Assembly (NCBI RefSeq): GCF_008923725.1 | Contig: NZ_WBPF01000016.1 | Span: forward strand, 1 to 64,000 | Source: Bacillus sp. CH140a_4T | Lineage (GTDB): Bacteria; Bacillota; Bacilli; Bacillales; Bacillaceae_G | Direction: 5' to 3' | Length of the DNA stretch: 64,000 bases | The notes under the pieces: model-generated | Database searches by the model: none | Told to the model about the DNA's origin: nothing | The model's input: the letters and a program-made list of their open reading frames with translations, nothing else | Position numbers and translations under genes: made by a program | In this document: positions 34,397 through 43,268 of the stretch, piece after piece | Position numbering within the stretch: position 1 is the stretch's first letter | Layout: every line of letters starts with the position of its first letter

Positions 34397-35479
34397 CTAT
34401 TCTCCGATACCAGATTGTACGACATTAATCTGCACACTAACAGCAACGTCTACGTTAGGATACATTTCTTGAATTTGTTTCATGCTCCATTTTCTTGAGT
34501 GACTACGAATTTCTTCACGTATACCTATTGGATCGATTTCTTTTTCTTGGAATTGTTTTATTAATTCGTTTAAATGTTTTTCAATTGTTTTTTCCACATG
34601 TTTTTTTACGTAAGTTATATTTTTGTTTTTTGATAAATCGAGCCAATCAGGCGCATTTTTTATGAGTCCATTTAATTTTAGGCGAATGTGAAGTTTCGGA
34701 ATGTCACCAATTTCGGAAAGAGAACAAACACTCTTTCCAGATAAATTTTGAGTGGCGATTAATCCTTTATGTTTCCCTTGACGTATCGGAACTTCATAAC
34801 GACCATTATTAGTAGGATTAATAAGTAATTTAAATAAAAAGGCCCCTTTTTTATCTGTATACATAGCCACTTTATCCTTTTTTAAAAAAGCGAGTCCTTT
34901 AATAGAAGCAGACTTGTCTTCTGCAACTTGAATGTAAGGTAGAAACGGATCGCAGCCAGATGAATAAAAATTATATAAAAAAATATTTAAAGCTGTCCGA
35001 GGGATTGTCTCACTGTCTATATTTTGCTCCAGTAAATCAGAAAGATATAGGGATCCATTTGTTTTGACATGCTTGAGTAGTTGTTCAGTTGAGCCGTCTA
35101 CAAGTGCTAGTTGCACATCACGCCCTATGTTAGGATCGCGTTGTAAGTTGTTAATAATATTTCCAATTCCACGTTCGCCAAATGATTTTCCAAATAGAAC
35201 AACACGCATTTGACCTACAGCGATTGTATGTGGCGATTTGGCATTTAGCAGTGAGGAAATTGTTTCAATCGTGCCAGCGGTAGTTGACTGTGTTTCTGGC
35301 TTTGATTGCACACCTTTTGTGTAATCAGGATATAAAATCGTCCCGCGAAATGTTTTATCTTTCGTTATATCAAATCCACCTACATGAATAATTCGCTGTG
35401 TGTCTACTATATTAGGTTGTGTACAGCCGGATTGAAAAATTAAAATGATAACGGAACAGCATAATAAAATATTTTTCAT
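34397..35479 (-). CDS. spore germinant receptor subunit C (Ger(x)C lipoprotein)
   Basis: A 360-residue lipoprotein. The signal peptide ends ILIFQSGC, giving Cys18 as lipid site. The Ger(x)C fold follows, with GGFDITKDKTFRGTILYP after the N-terminal region, ENQ/GERGIGNIINNLQRDPNIGRDV in the middle and the IKQFQEKEIDPIGIREEIRSH-type helix near the end. It is exposed on the outer face of the spore inner membrane. It overlaps the end of the A subunit by four bases. Confidence 0.9.
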   Translation of the reverse strand: MKNILLCCSVIILIFQSGCTQPNIVDTQRIIHVGGFDITKDKTFRGTILYPDYTKGVQSKPETQSTTAGTIETISSLLNAKSPHTIAVGQMRVVLFGKSFGERGIGNIINNLQRDPNIGRDVQLALVDGSTEQLLKHVKTNGSLYLSDLLEQNIDSETIPRTALNIFLYNFYSSGCDPFLPYIQVAEDKSASIKGLAFLKKDKVAMYTDKKGAFLFKLLINPTNNGRYEVPIRQGKHKGLIATQNLSGKSVCSLSEIGDIPKLHIRLKLNGLIKNAPDWLDLSKNKNITYVKKHVEKTIEKHLNELIKQFQEKEIDPIGIREEIRSHSRKWSMKQIQEMYPNVDVAVSVQINVVQSGIGE

Positions 35480-36981
35480 TTTTCTTCACCATCGTGTTTT
35501 TCTTTCGCTTTGTTCGGATCATAGCGCCATTTCTTTTTCGGTCTTAGAAACGAAGCACGTCCTGCAGTTTGACTAAATGGAAGGCGAAGCAGTCCTTCAG
35601 CTGTACCTAACCCGCGAAATGGGTATAAAGGTAGTAAATAAGGTGATCCAAGTGATTTTAAGCGAATTAAATGAGCTAATATAAATACAAAGCCAACAAT
35701 GAGGCCTACCCCCCCAAATGCTCCAGCTAAAATGATGAGTGGAAATCGTAATATCCGGATAGTGGATGACATTTTTACTGTTGGTGTTGTAAAAGACGCA
35801 AGCGCAGATAACGCAACCGCGATTAATAAAATGGTACTTGTTAAAGCAGCCTCAACAGATGCTTGCCCGATTACAATCCCCCCAACAATACCGATCGTTT
35901 GGCCGACTTTAGTCGGTAAACGAGCGCCAGCCTCCCGCAGCAGTTCAATGGTAATTTCTAAAAAAAGTGCTTCCAAAACAGGTGGAAACGGTACATTAGC
36001 TCGAGAGTAAATAATAGGGCCAAGTAAATCTGCAGGAATCATTTGATAGTGATACGTTAATACAGCTGTATAAATAGCCGATGAAAATAGTGAGAATGCT
36101 GCTCCAAAAAAACGAACCATTCTAAGAAATGAGCCTGCTATCCATGGCAAATAATAATCTTCTGGAGAGACGAAGAAATCGAGTAATGTCGCTGGTCCAG
36201 CTAATGCGTACGGTGAACCGTCTGTTAAAATGACAACTCCTCCATTCAATAATGAATAAACGGAGCGGTCTAAACGCTCTGTAGGTAGTAAAACAGGGAA
36301 GGGGGAGTTGCTATTATCGCTAATTAACTGTTCAATCATAGTTGCATCGAATGGAAAATCAAAGTCAATATCTTGCAGGCGTTGCACTGCAGTATTCACA
36401 TGCTGTTCATTTGTAATATCCGCCATATAAGCGACTATAATTTTTGTTTTTGAGATAGAGCCAACGGAAAGCTCCTTGAAAATTAATTGCTCTGTTACAA
36501 TGCTTCGGCGAAGTAAATGTATATTCGTATCAATATTCTCAACGAATCCAATTTTAGGACCGATGACACTATATTCATTTTCTGTGTCGTTATATAATCG
36601 TGTACCTAAAGCTAAACTTTCAGCGCGAATAAGTGCATATTCGGCTGTTTGAGAATCAATTTTTAGCTGCAAAAGTACATAGCCACCTAATAGTTTTTCA
36701 CGGATATCATCAATAGAAGGAGTGGTGATAATCTCTTCAAGTGTAACGATATTAGCTATGTCATTTATATTTTGAATGCGATCTAATTCTTTTTTGATAG
36801 GTGTTAAAATGAACCGATTAATAATAAGTGATTCAACTGTAGATTTATAATAAAACAAACATAATGTCCCATCTTCTATGACGTTATAAGAAGAAAAATC
36901 GCTTGATTCTTTCATAGTATGGATAAATTCTGGAATAGAACAGACTGTTTGTTTTTTCTTTTTTGATGTTACACGAAACAT
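35476..36981 (-). CDS. spore germinant receptor subunit A (GerKA/GerAA-like)
   Basis: A 501-residue GerA-family protein: a large N-terminal cytoplasmic domain (1 to about 290), then five to six membrane helices and a charged tail. The family block SEPDDYYL-like segment appears as VSPEDYYLPW, with PFPPVLEALFLEITIELLREAG and KVGQTIGIVGGIVIGQA. The ATG at 36981 follows AGGGGGGTG; an in-frame ATG at 37107 lacks a site and lies inside a terminator. The order A-C-B matches gerK-type operons. Expression is expected in the forespore (sigma-G), but I could not find a convincing promoter. Confidence 0.9.
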   Translation of the reverse strand: MFRVTSKKKKQTVCSIPEFIHTMKESSDFSSYNVIEDGTLCLFYYKSTVESLIINRFILTPIKKELDRIQNINDIANIVTLEEIITTPSIDDIREKLLGGYVLLQLKIDSQTAEYALIRAESLALGTRLYNDTENEYSVIGPKIGFVENIDTNIHLLRRSIVTEQLIFKELSVGSISKTKIIVAYMADITNEQHVNTAVQRLQDIDFDFPFDATMIEQLISDNSNSPFPVLLPTERLDRSVYSLLNGGVVILTDGSPYALAGPATLLDFFVSPEDYYLPWIAGSFLRMVRFFGAAFSLFSSAIYTAVLTYHYQMIPADLLGPIIYSRANVPFPPVLEALFLEITIELLREAGARLPTKVGQTIGIVGGIVIGQASVEAALTSTILLIAVALSALASFTTPTVKMSSTIRILRFPLIILAGAFGGVGLIVGFVFILAHLIRLKSLGSPYLLPLYPFRGLGTAEGLLRLPFSQTAGRASFLRPKKKWRYDPNKAKEKHDGEEK

Positions 36982-37068
36982 TTTCACACCCCCCTGACAT
37001 ATATCATTTACTTGTGTTAGTTTTTGGGAAAGACGGGAATTTATACTTGAAAATTGAAAGTTCATAAA

Positions 37069-37102
37069 GAAAAGGAAGAGTATTGAAAATCTCTTCCTTT
37101 TT
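37069..37102 (-). terminator. terminator of the 198-aa secreted protein gene
   Basis: AAAAGGAAGAG and CTCTTCCTTTTT pair across ten bases. On the minus strand it follows the stop of the upstream gene by six bases and precedes the ger operon. Confidence 0.78.
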
Positions 37103-37108
37103 GGCATG

Positions 37109-37705
37109 TTAATTTGTTTTCTTTTCTTTAATAGACTTCACTAATTCCATCATTTCCGCTTTTATATCTTCTTTTTTTACATTTAGTTTTTCAGCAATTT
37201 GTTTAATGTCCATTCCATCTTTTTTCATTTTTAGCACATCATCAAGAGGGGTATTACTTTTTTGAGAAATGATTGTTAATACCGTGAGCTGCCGCAAGCC
37301 GATATTATATTCCTTCATTTTTTGCTTTAGCTGATCCGGTGTGGATTTTTGCATAGTTGCTAAATGTTGTAGCAGTGCTTGCTTTGTTTCTTTATTCATA
37401 TGATGCTTTTTCAACTTACTTGGATCTACACCGAAATGCTCGGCTGTTTTCTCCCAAGATTTATTTTGTTTATAGTAAGCTAAAACGTCTTTTATTTCTT
37501 TTTTACTCATTCTTGCAATATGAGCAGCTTTCCAAATTTCATGTTTGTTATAGCCGAGTTTTTCGAACGACTGCATTTCTTCTTCTGAAATAGGTTTATG
37601 ATGGTGCAATGTTACTTCTTTTGGCGTGGCAGCGAAAGTAGGGAAGACGGTTGCCCCGAATAATAATGTTACCATGGTCATACTTACTGCGATTTTTTTG
37701 TACAT
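37109..37705 (-). CDS. secreted helical protein, 198 aa, unknown
   Basis: A signal peptide (1 to about 25, ending FPTFAA) is followed by a Lys/His-rich, all-helical mature part. Two or three stretches resemble short helix-turn-helix-like units: KLGYNKHEIWKAAHIARMSKKEIKDVLAYYK, SWEKTAEHFGVDPSKLKKH and DIKQIAEKLNVKKEDIKAEM, quoted here only as landmarks. I do not recognise the family. AGGAGG precedes the ATG at 37705. It is directly upstream of the germinant-receptor operon but separated by a terminator, so co-expression is not implied. Confidence 0.7.
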   Translation of the reverse strand: MYKKIAVSMTMVTLLFGATVFPTFAATPKEVTLHHHKPISEEEMQSFEKLGYNKHEIWKAAHIARMSKKEIKDVLAYYKQNKSWEKTAEHFGVDPSKLKKHHMNKETKQALLQHLATMQKSTPDQLKQKMKEYNIGLRQLTVLTIISQKSNTPLDDVLKMKKDGMDIKQIAEKLNVKKEDIKAEMMELVKSIKEKKTN

Positions 37706-37937
37706 ATAAACTCCTCCTAGATGGATAATGTGGAAAACTGTACGCATATCATTTCCATAAAATGTGAAATACTTGTGAACAAATCAAGTTTTTTTATTCA
37801 CAAGTATGAAATGACGTTTTTAGAAGTTTTCCAACATAAAACATTGATTAATAGTAAAAAACTAGGGTATAATCGAAATTGAAAATCAATATCAATAACA
37901 AACTTATACATATAGATAAAATAAGGGAGAGAAAAAT

Positions 37938-38498
37938 ATGACTACATATACTTCCATCGCAAATGTGATTAAAGAAAGACGTTCTGTTCGTACATTTACA
38001 GATAAAGCAGTAGATAAAGAGTTATTAATTGAACTATTAAACGACGCAACGTGGGCACCGAATCATAAACACCGTGAACCATGGAATTGTAAATTATACA
38101 TTGGAGAAGGCCGTCAGAAATTGGTCGACGCAGTATTAAACTCTTTCACAGAAGAAGAAAGAGCGAAACGCGGTAAAATTTTATCAGATCGTTTCTTAAG
38201 CACGCCAGCACAAATCGTTGTATATATAAATGAGGACCCTCGTCAAATTCAACGTGATGAAGATTACGCTGCAACATGTGCATTTATGCAAAACTTCCAA
38301 CTGCTTGCTTGGGAACGTGGATTAGGTTGTGTTTGGAAATCAGGCGGATTAAACTACAATCCATTATTTATAGAAGGACTGGGTTTAACAAGAGGTCAAC
38401 GTATCGTTGGAATTCTCCACCTTGGCTATTTCGATAAAGCGCCAGAAGGAAAAGCTCGTACACCGATTACGGAGAAAATGGAGATTATTGAAGGTTAA
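37938..38498 (+). CDS. nitroreductase-family FMN oxidoreductase
   Basis: A 186-residue nitroreductase. N-terminal FMN-binding motif RRSVRTFTDKAVD, the WAPNHKHREPW segment, and a C-terminal GILHLGYFDKAPEGKART. It most resembles the YdjA/TdsD-type small dimeric flavoproteins. It would reduce quinones or nitro compounds with NAD(P)H in the cytoplasm. AAGGGAGAG precedes the ATG. Monocistronic. Confidence 0.9.
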   Translation: MTTYTSIANVIKERRSVRTFTDKAVDKELLIELLNDATWAPNHKHREPWNCKLYIGEGRQKLVDAVLNSFTEEERAKRGKILSDRFLSTPAQIVVYINEDPRQIQRDEDYAATCAFMQNFQLLAWERGLGCVWKSGGLNYNPLFIEGLGLTRGQRIVGILHLGYFDKAPEGKARTPITEKMEIIEG

Positions 38499-38504
38499 TA
38501 GATG

Positions 38505-38538
38505 AGACATTCTCGTTTTTATGAGGATGTCTTTTTAT
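38505..38538 (+). terminator. terminator of the nitroreductase gene
   Basis: AGACATTCTC and GAGGATGTCT pair with one mismatch around GTTTTTAT and are followed by TTTTATT. Confidence 0.7.
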
Positions 38539-38552
38539 TATGCAATCAATCC

Positions 38553-38581
38553 TCATGAAAGCTTGTTCCTCGTCATACACT
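38553..38581 (+). promoter_or_regulatory. possible sigma-E promoter of spoVR
   Basis: CATACACT at 38574-38581 matches the sigma-E -10 consensus (CATACAMT). TCATGAA lies 14 bases upstream as a weak -35. In B. subtilis spoVR is transcribed by sigma-E RNA polymerase. Confidence 0.45.
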
Positions 38582-38612
38582 TTCTTAAGGGAAAGTGTAA
38601 GGAGGGAAAATA

Positions 38613-40028
38613 ATGAGAGCAAGTGACGATAAAGCACTGCAATATGCGATTGCGGAAATTACGGAAATTGCGACTGGATTTGGGCTTGATTTTTATCCGA
38701 TGCGTTATGAAATATGTCCAGCGGAAATTATTTATACATTTGGTGCATATGGGATGCCGACGCGGTTTTCACATTGGAGTTTTGGAAAACAGTTTTTCAG
38801 AATGAAATTACAATACGATTTAGGTCTTAGTAAAATATACGAACTCGTTATTAACTCTGATCCATGTTATGCCTTTTTATTAGATACGAACTCGCTAATT
38901 CAAAATAAATTAATTGTAGCGCACGTTTTAGCACACTGTGATTTCTTTAAAAATAATATTCGCTTCTCTAATACGAAACGGGATATGGTGGAGAGTATGG
39001 CAGCAACGGCTGATCGCGTGAAAGCATATGAGCATAAGTACGGAAAGGCAGAAGTAGAAACATTTTTGGATGCCGTACTTGCTATTCAAGAGCACATTGA
39101 TCCATCGCTTATGCGTCCAAAACTTGCGTGGAGTATTGAAGATTTAGAAGAGGAGGTAGAAAAGAAAAAGATATCACAGTACGATGATTTATGGAATTTA
39201 GATGATCGAAACAAAAAGAGAGAACGACCTAATATGCATAAAAAGAAGAAAATTCCGCCGCAACCAGAGAAAGATTTACTACTCTTTATTGAAGAATATA
39301 GCCGTGAGCTAGAAGATTGGCAACGCGATATATTAACGATGATGCGCGAGGAAATGTTATATTTCTGGCCGCAGCTTGAAACGAAGATTATGAACGAAGG
39401 TTGGGCTTCGTACTGGCATCAACGCATACTCCGTGAAATGGACTTAACATCTTCTGAAGCAATTGAATTCGCAAAGCTTAATGCAGGTGTCGTTCAGCCA
39501 TCAAAAACGAGTATTAACCCATACTACCTCGGTATTAAAATGTTTGAAGATATTGAAGAACGCTACAACAACCCGACAGAAGAAATGAAACGACGCGGTG
39601 TAAAACCAGGATCTGGTCGTGACAAAATCTTTGAAGTACGCGAAATTGAGTGGGATGTATCATTCTTAAGAAACTACTTAAATAAAGATCTCGTAATGAG
39701 AGAAGATATGTACTTATTCCAACGCCAAGGAAAAGAATATAAAGTAATAGATAAAGAGTGGGAACAGGTACGTGATCAGCTCGTAAATATGCGTACAAAT
39801 GGAGGTTTCCCGTACTTAGTAGTAGAAGATGGGGACTACTTAAAGAACGGAGAATTATACATTAAGCATAGTTACGAAGGAATCGAGCTTGATTTAAAAT
39901 ACTTAGAAAAAGTACTGCCATACCTTCATCAGTTATGGGGAAGAACAGTGCATATGGAGTCCATTGTGGAGAGTAAGGGCGTTGTGTTTTCTTATGATGG
40001 GAAGATGGTGCATCGGAAGTATGTGTGA
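38613..40028 (+). CDS. spoVR: SpoVR, spore cortex formation protein
   Basis: A 471-residue SpoVR-family protein of full length. Typical segments: the [13 protein letters not shown] start, [26 protein letters not shown] with its conserved Trp and His, and [17 protein letters not shown]. The biochemical activity is not known; in B. subtilis it contributes to spore cortex formation. Strong AAGGAGGG precedes the ATG. Monocistronic with a very stable terminator. Confidence 0.95.
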   Translation: MRASDDKALQYAIAEITEIATGFGLDFYPMRYEICPAEIIYTFGAYGMPTRFSHWSFGKQFFRMKLQYDLGLSKIYELVINSDPCYAFLLDTNSLIQNKLIVAHVLAHCDFFKNNIRFSNTKRDMVESMAATADRVKAYEHKYGKAEVETFLDAVLAIQEHIDPSLMRPKLAWSIEDLEEEVEKKKISQYDDLWNLDDRNKKRERPNMHKKKKIPPQPEKDLLLFIEEYSRELEDWQRDILTMMREEMLYFWPQLETKIMNEGWASYWHQRILREMDLTSSEAIEFAKLNAGVVQPSKTSINPYYLGIKMFEDIEERYNNPTEEMKRRGVKPGSGRDKIFEVREIEWDVSFLRNYLNKDLVMREDMYLFQRQGKEYKVIDKEWEQVRDQLVNMRTNGGFPYLVVEDGDYLKNGELYIKHSYEGIELDLKYLEKVLPYLHQLWGRTVHMESIVESKGVVFSYDGKMVHRKYV

Positions 40029-40029
40029 A

Positions 40030-40070
40030 GGAAAGAACGGACATAGAATGCTATGTCCGTTCTTTTTTAT
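40030..40070 (+). terminator. terminator of spoVR
   Basis: AAAGAACGGACATAG and CTATGTCCGTTCTTT form a perfect 15-bp stem around AATG, followed by T. Confidence 0.92.
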
Positions 40071-40136
40071 TTGGAACAAAGTCAAATATGCTATTCTTGA
40101 AGAAAAGGAGTTACATATAGAAATGGAGCAATTCAA

Positions 40137-41399
40137 ATGAGCAAAGTAGGGGTTTGCAAGGTAGATATTACGCCGCCTGTCGGTATTGATTTTGTTGGAT
40201 ACCATAGAGAGACAGGAATAAATAATATTGAAGAGCGTATTTATGGGACAGTTTTTGTATTTGAAAAAGATGAAATGAAAACTGTGTTTATAAGTATTGA
40301 TAATATTGGAATGTTAGTAGAAGATACGAGTATCATTCGTGAGCGAGTAGCTAGTAGGCTTCATGTGCCATTCGAGCGAATAACAGTTGTTTATACACAT
40401 ACACACTCTGGTCCGGAAACTGTTGGTGAGCAACCTTTAGTAAAGTCGTATAAAACAATTTTAGTAAATAATGTAGTGCAGAGTGCTGTTACTGTTAATA
40501 ACAATTTGAAGTTATGTGAAGTGGGCTGGGGTGTTACGACAGGTGATATTGGGATAAATCGAAGAGAGAGAACATCTGATGGAAGAGCAAAGATGGGAAC
40601 AAATATAGAGGGCGTTGTAGATAAACGAATTGGCATGTTAGCAATAAGAAATGCTGAAACGAAGGAGCTATTTGGTATTGTAGTATTTTGTACTGCGCAT
40701 CCGAATGTTTTAAAAGGTGATAGCGATGTATTATCAGCGGATTATCCTGGAATGACGAGGGAGATTCTTGAGAAGATCGTAAACTGCCCTGTTATTATTG
40801 TGCAAGGAGCTGCTGGTAATGTAAATGCGAAGTATCGCGGTTCAAGGGAAGCATTAAAGCAAATGGCTTACACACTTAGTGGACATGTATTAACGATGTT
40901 GCCAACAGTTACATACAGCCCAATTGTAAATTTAAGAACAGTTTCGAGTACGATGCAAATGAAGTTGAAAGATATTCCTGAAATGAATGAGATACGAAGC
41001 ATGGCTCAATTAGCGGAGAAGCAGTGGGGTGTGAATACGGATGAATGGCTTACTATCGTTTTAGAGAAATATAAGCAAGGTATTCGGCAGTTACGTATTG
41101 ATTTAGAAGTTCAACTGTTTCAAGTTAATGATGGTATGTTCTCTGGTATACCGATGGAACCTTTTTCAGAAACTGCGTTAGAAATGAAAGAGAGTCTTCA
41201 AAATGAATTAGCTTTCTTTGGTGGATATACGAATGGATATCTTGGTTATTTACCAATAAAAGAGGAGTATGCATATGGCGGATATGAAGTGGACTTAAGC
41301 CCTATTGTGTATGGAATGGTTACAAATTTGTTGATGCCACCGAAGGAGAATACGGCAGAATTAGTCGTGCAGAGAGTTAGGGAATTATATAATGCGTAA
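40137..41399 (+). CDS. neutral/alkaline ceramidase N-domain-like hydrolase
   Basis: A 420-residue protein with the signatures of the neutral/alkaline non-lysosomal ceramidase N-terminal domain: VDITPPVGIDFVGY at the start, the metal-binding THTHSGP (near residue 87), FCTAHPNVL and GAAGNVNAKYRGS. There is no signal peptide, and it is shorter than true ceramidases because the C-terminal Ig-like domain is missing. Similar bacterial proteins are annotated only as alkaline ceramidase-like, so the substrate is open. Spacing of GGAG before the ATG is normal. Monocistronic. Confidence 0.85.
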   Translation: MSKVGVCKVDITPPVGIDFVGYHRETGINNIEERIYGTVFVFEKDEMKTVFISIDNIGMLVEDTSIIRERVASRLHVPFERITVVYTHTHSGPETVGEQPLVKSYKTILVNNVVQSAVTVNNNLKLCEVGWGVTTGDIGINRRERTSDGRAKMGTNIEGVVDKRIGMLAIRNAETKELFGIVVFCTAHPNVLKGDSDVLSADYPGMTREILEKIVNCPVIIVQGAAGNVNAKYRGSREALKQMAYTLSGHVLTMLPTVTYSPIVNLRTVSSTMQMKLKDIPEMNEIRSMAQLAEKQWGVNTDEWLTIVLEKYKQGIRQLRIDLEVQLFQVNDGMFSGIPMEPFSETALEMKESLQNELAFFGGYTNGYLGYLPIKEEYAYGGYEVDLSPIVYGMVTNLLMPPKENTAELVVQRVRELYNA

Positions 41400-41464
41400 A
41401 ATATAGACTCTTGCATATTTGATATGAAATTTAACAGAAGCAATAATTATTAATAAAACTGTAG

Positions 41465-41513
41465 AAAACGAATCCATTTTGAAAAAGACTGATCAAAGTG
41501 GATTCGTTTTTTA
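41465..41513 (+). terminator. terminator of the ceramidase-like gene
   Basis: AAAACGAATCCA and TGGATTCGTTTT form a 12-bp stem with a loop of about 22 bases, followed by TTAT; it could also serve the convergent MarR gene. Confidence 0.7.
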
Positions 41514-41527
41514 TATGGAGTGTTCGC

Positions 41528-42001
41528 TTACCAAACAGGTCGTATATTTGATGATAATTTCTCTGTATTTTCTTTAGCGACGAATGTTGTTAAATCCTCT
41601 TTCAGCATTTGCATTCGTTCTGCACCTATATTTTCAATCCAGCGCAGCTCTATTTCAGCTACTATTTTCTCTTTCGCTTTCATTACGGCTAAACCACGTT
41701 CGGTTAAAATAATGATTTTACCTCTTTTATCAGTAGGATGCTTTTTGCGCGTGACATAACCACTGTTTTCAAGAGAATCGATCATTTTGCTTACAGCTTG
41801 CTTAGAAACCCCTAAATACTCAGCTAATTCTATACCTGTTGCTCCATTAGGAAGGATACGTTTGAACATAAAACCGTGTGCTGGCCTAATATCTTCAAAT
41901 CCCAATTCACTTAATTTGTCATGCAGTTCAGTAATTAATGTACTGAAAGATAATGATAAAAGTGAAGTAAGGTCTAGTTCGTTAAATGTTTGATGATTCA
42001 T
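41528..42001 (-). CDS. MarR-family transcriptional regulator
   Basis: A 157-residue winged-helix regulator. Helices before the wing read TGIELAEYLGVSKQAVSKMIDSLE (recognition helix near residue 65-80) and the wing is TRKKHPTDKRGKIIILTERG, typical of MarR. The ATG at 42001 is preceded by GGAGG eight bases upstream. The divergent gene at 42145 and two TAGTCAA…TTGACTA palindromes in between suggest autoregulation and control of that neighbour. Confidence 0.88.
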   Translation of the reverse strand: MNHQTFNELDLTSLLSLSFSTLITELHDKLSELGFEDIRPAHGFMFKRILPNGATGIELAEYLGVSKQAVSKMIDSLENSGYVTRKKHPTDKRGKIIILTERGLAVMKAKEKIVAEIELRWIENIGAERMQMLKEDLTTFVAKENTEKLSSNIRPVW

Positions 42002-42021
42002 GTATATAACCTCCGAAACTA

Positions 42022-42040
42022 TAGTCAATTAAGTTGACTA
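42022..42040. promoter_or_regulatory. MarR-type operator, copy 1
   Basis: TAGTCAATTAAGTTGACTA is a perfect seven-base inverted repeat (TAGTCAA/TTGACTA) around five bases, in the leader of the MarR gene. Confidence 0.7.
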
Positions 42041-42053
42041 CATATGGAACCTA

Positions 42054-42106
42054 TTGTACTATACAGGATATAGTCAATCAAATTGACTATATCCTGTATA
42101 GTACAA
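42054..42106. promoter_or_regulatory. perfect 25-bp inverted repeat with MarR-type operator core
   Basis: Bases 42054-42078 are the exact reverse complement of 42082-42106, with CAA between. The centre holds TAGTCAAT/ATTGACTA, the same motif as operator copy 1. The outer parts read TTGTACTATACAGGATA. The element lies midway between the MarR gene and the divergent 42145 gene, so each arm can supply the same -35/-10-like bases to both sides. Confidence 0.75.
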
Positions 42107-42144
42107 ATAATAATTTATATAAATAGAGTTAACGGAGGTTTCAT

Positions 42145-42729
42145 ATGGTTAATATCGTAAAAATTAGAGCTAACGTATTTATTCCAATGTCTTGGACAGA
42201 ACCGAAGAAGGATATGGAAACAGGAAAAATAATTCAATTCGAAGGTGATTCACGCGAATTTACACCACATGCGGTAAATACTATGCGCTCTAGAGTTGAG
42301 CAAGAGGTAGTAGTTGATTTTTATAAAGAAGAAGTGTTTTCATATGCGAACACGGGTATTACGACAGAGAAGGTTACGAATCCAGATGGTTCTGTGAATA
42401 AAAGAACAGGAAAAGCGAGTACTGAAAATATTGTGTGTACGAATATTGTATGGAATCTTGATAGTGTGCAATTTAAAATGAGTGCGAGCGCAAGTAATCC
42501 GTTAAATATATATGCACCTCCTGTAGATTATGTATTACATGTATGTGTGAAAAAGGATGGTAGTATTGATATGCAAGGAGAGCATGATGGATTCCCTTGT
42601 TTTGAATTTTATAAGCAAGTAGATTTCGGTTCATTTGAAAAAATATATACACATGATTTTAGAGAAACTGGTGATACAGCTGCAGCACTAGGTGGAGAAA
42701 TGGATTATAGTTTTACAAAGAGTTTATAA
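42145..42729 (+). CDS. DUF3238-like protein, 194 aa
   Basis: A 194-residue soluble protein beginning MVNIVKIRANVFIPMSWTEP, with FEGDSREFTPHAVNTMRSRVEQEVVV and GEHDGFPCFEFYKQ (landmarks only). I think it belongs to the DUF3238 group of Bacillus proteins; the function is not known. There is no signal peptide. GGAGG precedes the ATG. It is divergent from a MarR regulator and probably controlled by it through the large palindrome between them. Confidence 0.65.
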   Translation: MVNIVKIRANVFIPMSWTEPKKDMETGKIIQFEGDSREFTPHAVNTMRSRVEQEVVVDFYKEEVFSYANTGITTEKVTNPDGSVNKRTGKASTENIVCTNIVWNLDSVQFKMSASASNPLNIYAPPVDYVLHVCVKKDGSIDMQGEHDGFPCFEFYKQVDFGSFEKIYTHDFRETGDTAAALGGEMDYSFTKSL

Positions 42730-42829
42730 GAAATAATAATGCAGTGTAGTTGAGAAGTGCAAAAGCCAATAGGATCAGTGGCTTTTGCATTTTTACTATA
42801 CGTTAGTAAGGTTCAAAAAAACAAAACGC

Positions 42830-42858
42830 TTTACAATATACCCTTAAGGGTATATGAT
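42830..42858 (+). promoter_or_regulatory. cstR promoter with embedded CstR operator
   Basis: TTTACA at 42830-42835 and TATGAT at 42853-42858 are 17 bp apart. The perfect 20-base palindrome ATATACCCTTAAGGGTATAT at 42836-42855 fills the spacer, so the repressor would block the polymerase directly. Confidence 0.8.
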
Positions 42859-42916
42859 ATTATACAAAGTTACAAAGTAATGTATAATATAGTTATAAAT
42901 ACGGAGGTGGGTTGCA

Positions 42917-43180
42917 TTGGAATACAATCAAGATATGAAAAATAGATTGAAACGTATTGAAGGGCAAGTTCGTGGTGTACTTCGTATGATGGAAGAAGGA
43001 AAAGATTGCCGAGAGGTTATTACACAGTTAACGGCATCTCGTTCTGCACTTGATCGTACAATTGGACTTGTTGTGGGAACAAATTTAGAGCAATGTTTAC
43101 GTGAGCAGTTTGAAAGCGGTAATGGTTCAAATGAAGAGTTAATTAAAGAAGCGGTTCAATTACTTGTAAAAAGCCGATAA
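42917..43180 (+). CDS. cstR: CstR-type persulfide-sensing repressor (CsoR/DUF156 family)
   Basis: An 87-residue helical repressor. Cys31 and Cys60 lie at the exact CstR positions (GKDCREV and TNLEQC). The His that CsoR needs for Cu(I) (x-H-x3-C) is replaced by Asn56, which argues for sulfur sensing by di/trisulfide formation rather than copper. The start is TTG at 42917, preceded by GGAGGTG seven bases upstream. It leads a reactive-sulfur operon and should repress it and itself through ATACC…GGTAT operators. Confidence 0.9.
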   Translation: MEYNQDMKNRLKRIEGQVRGVLRMMEEGKDCREVITQLTASRSALDRTIGLVVGTNLEQCLREQFESGNGSNEELIKEAVQLLVKSR

Positions 43181-43209
43181 TCTGTCAAACATAAGTGTTG
43201 ACAGATTTT
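43179..43209 (+). terminator. possible terminator after cstR
   Basis: AATCTGTCAA and TTGACAGATT form a perfect 10-bp stem around nine bases, followed by TTT. The 3' arm contains the -35 box of the next promoter. Confidence 0.5.
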
Positions 43210-43240
43210 CAAAAACACTTTATTATACCCCTACAGGTAT
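43198..43240 (+). promoter_or_regulatory. promoter and CstR operator of the sulfur operon
   Basis: TTGACA at 43198-43203 and TATTAT at 43221-43226 are 17 bp apart. The CstR-like site ATACCCCTACAGGTAT at 43225-43240 overlaps the -10 and the start point. Confidence 0.8.
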
Positions 43241-43268
43241 ATGTATATAAATTATGGAGGAATCGACT

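Noticed and set aside
37020-37060. Sigma-G promoter for the germinant receptor operon
   Set aside because: A GTATA hexamer-like -35 is present but the expected -10 18 bases away (AAACTAA) does not match.
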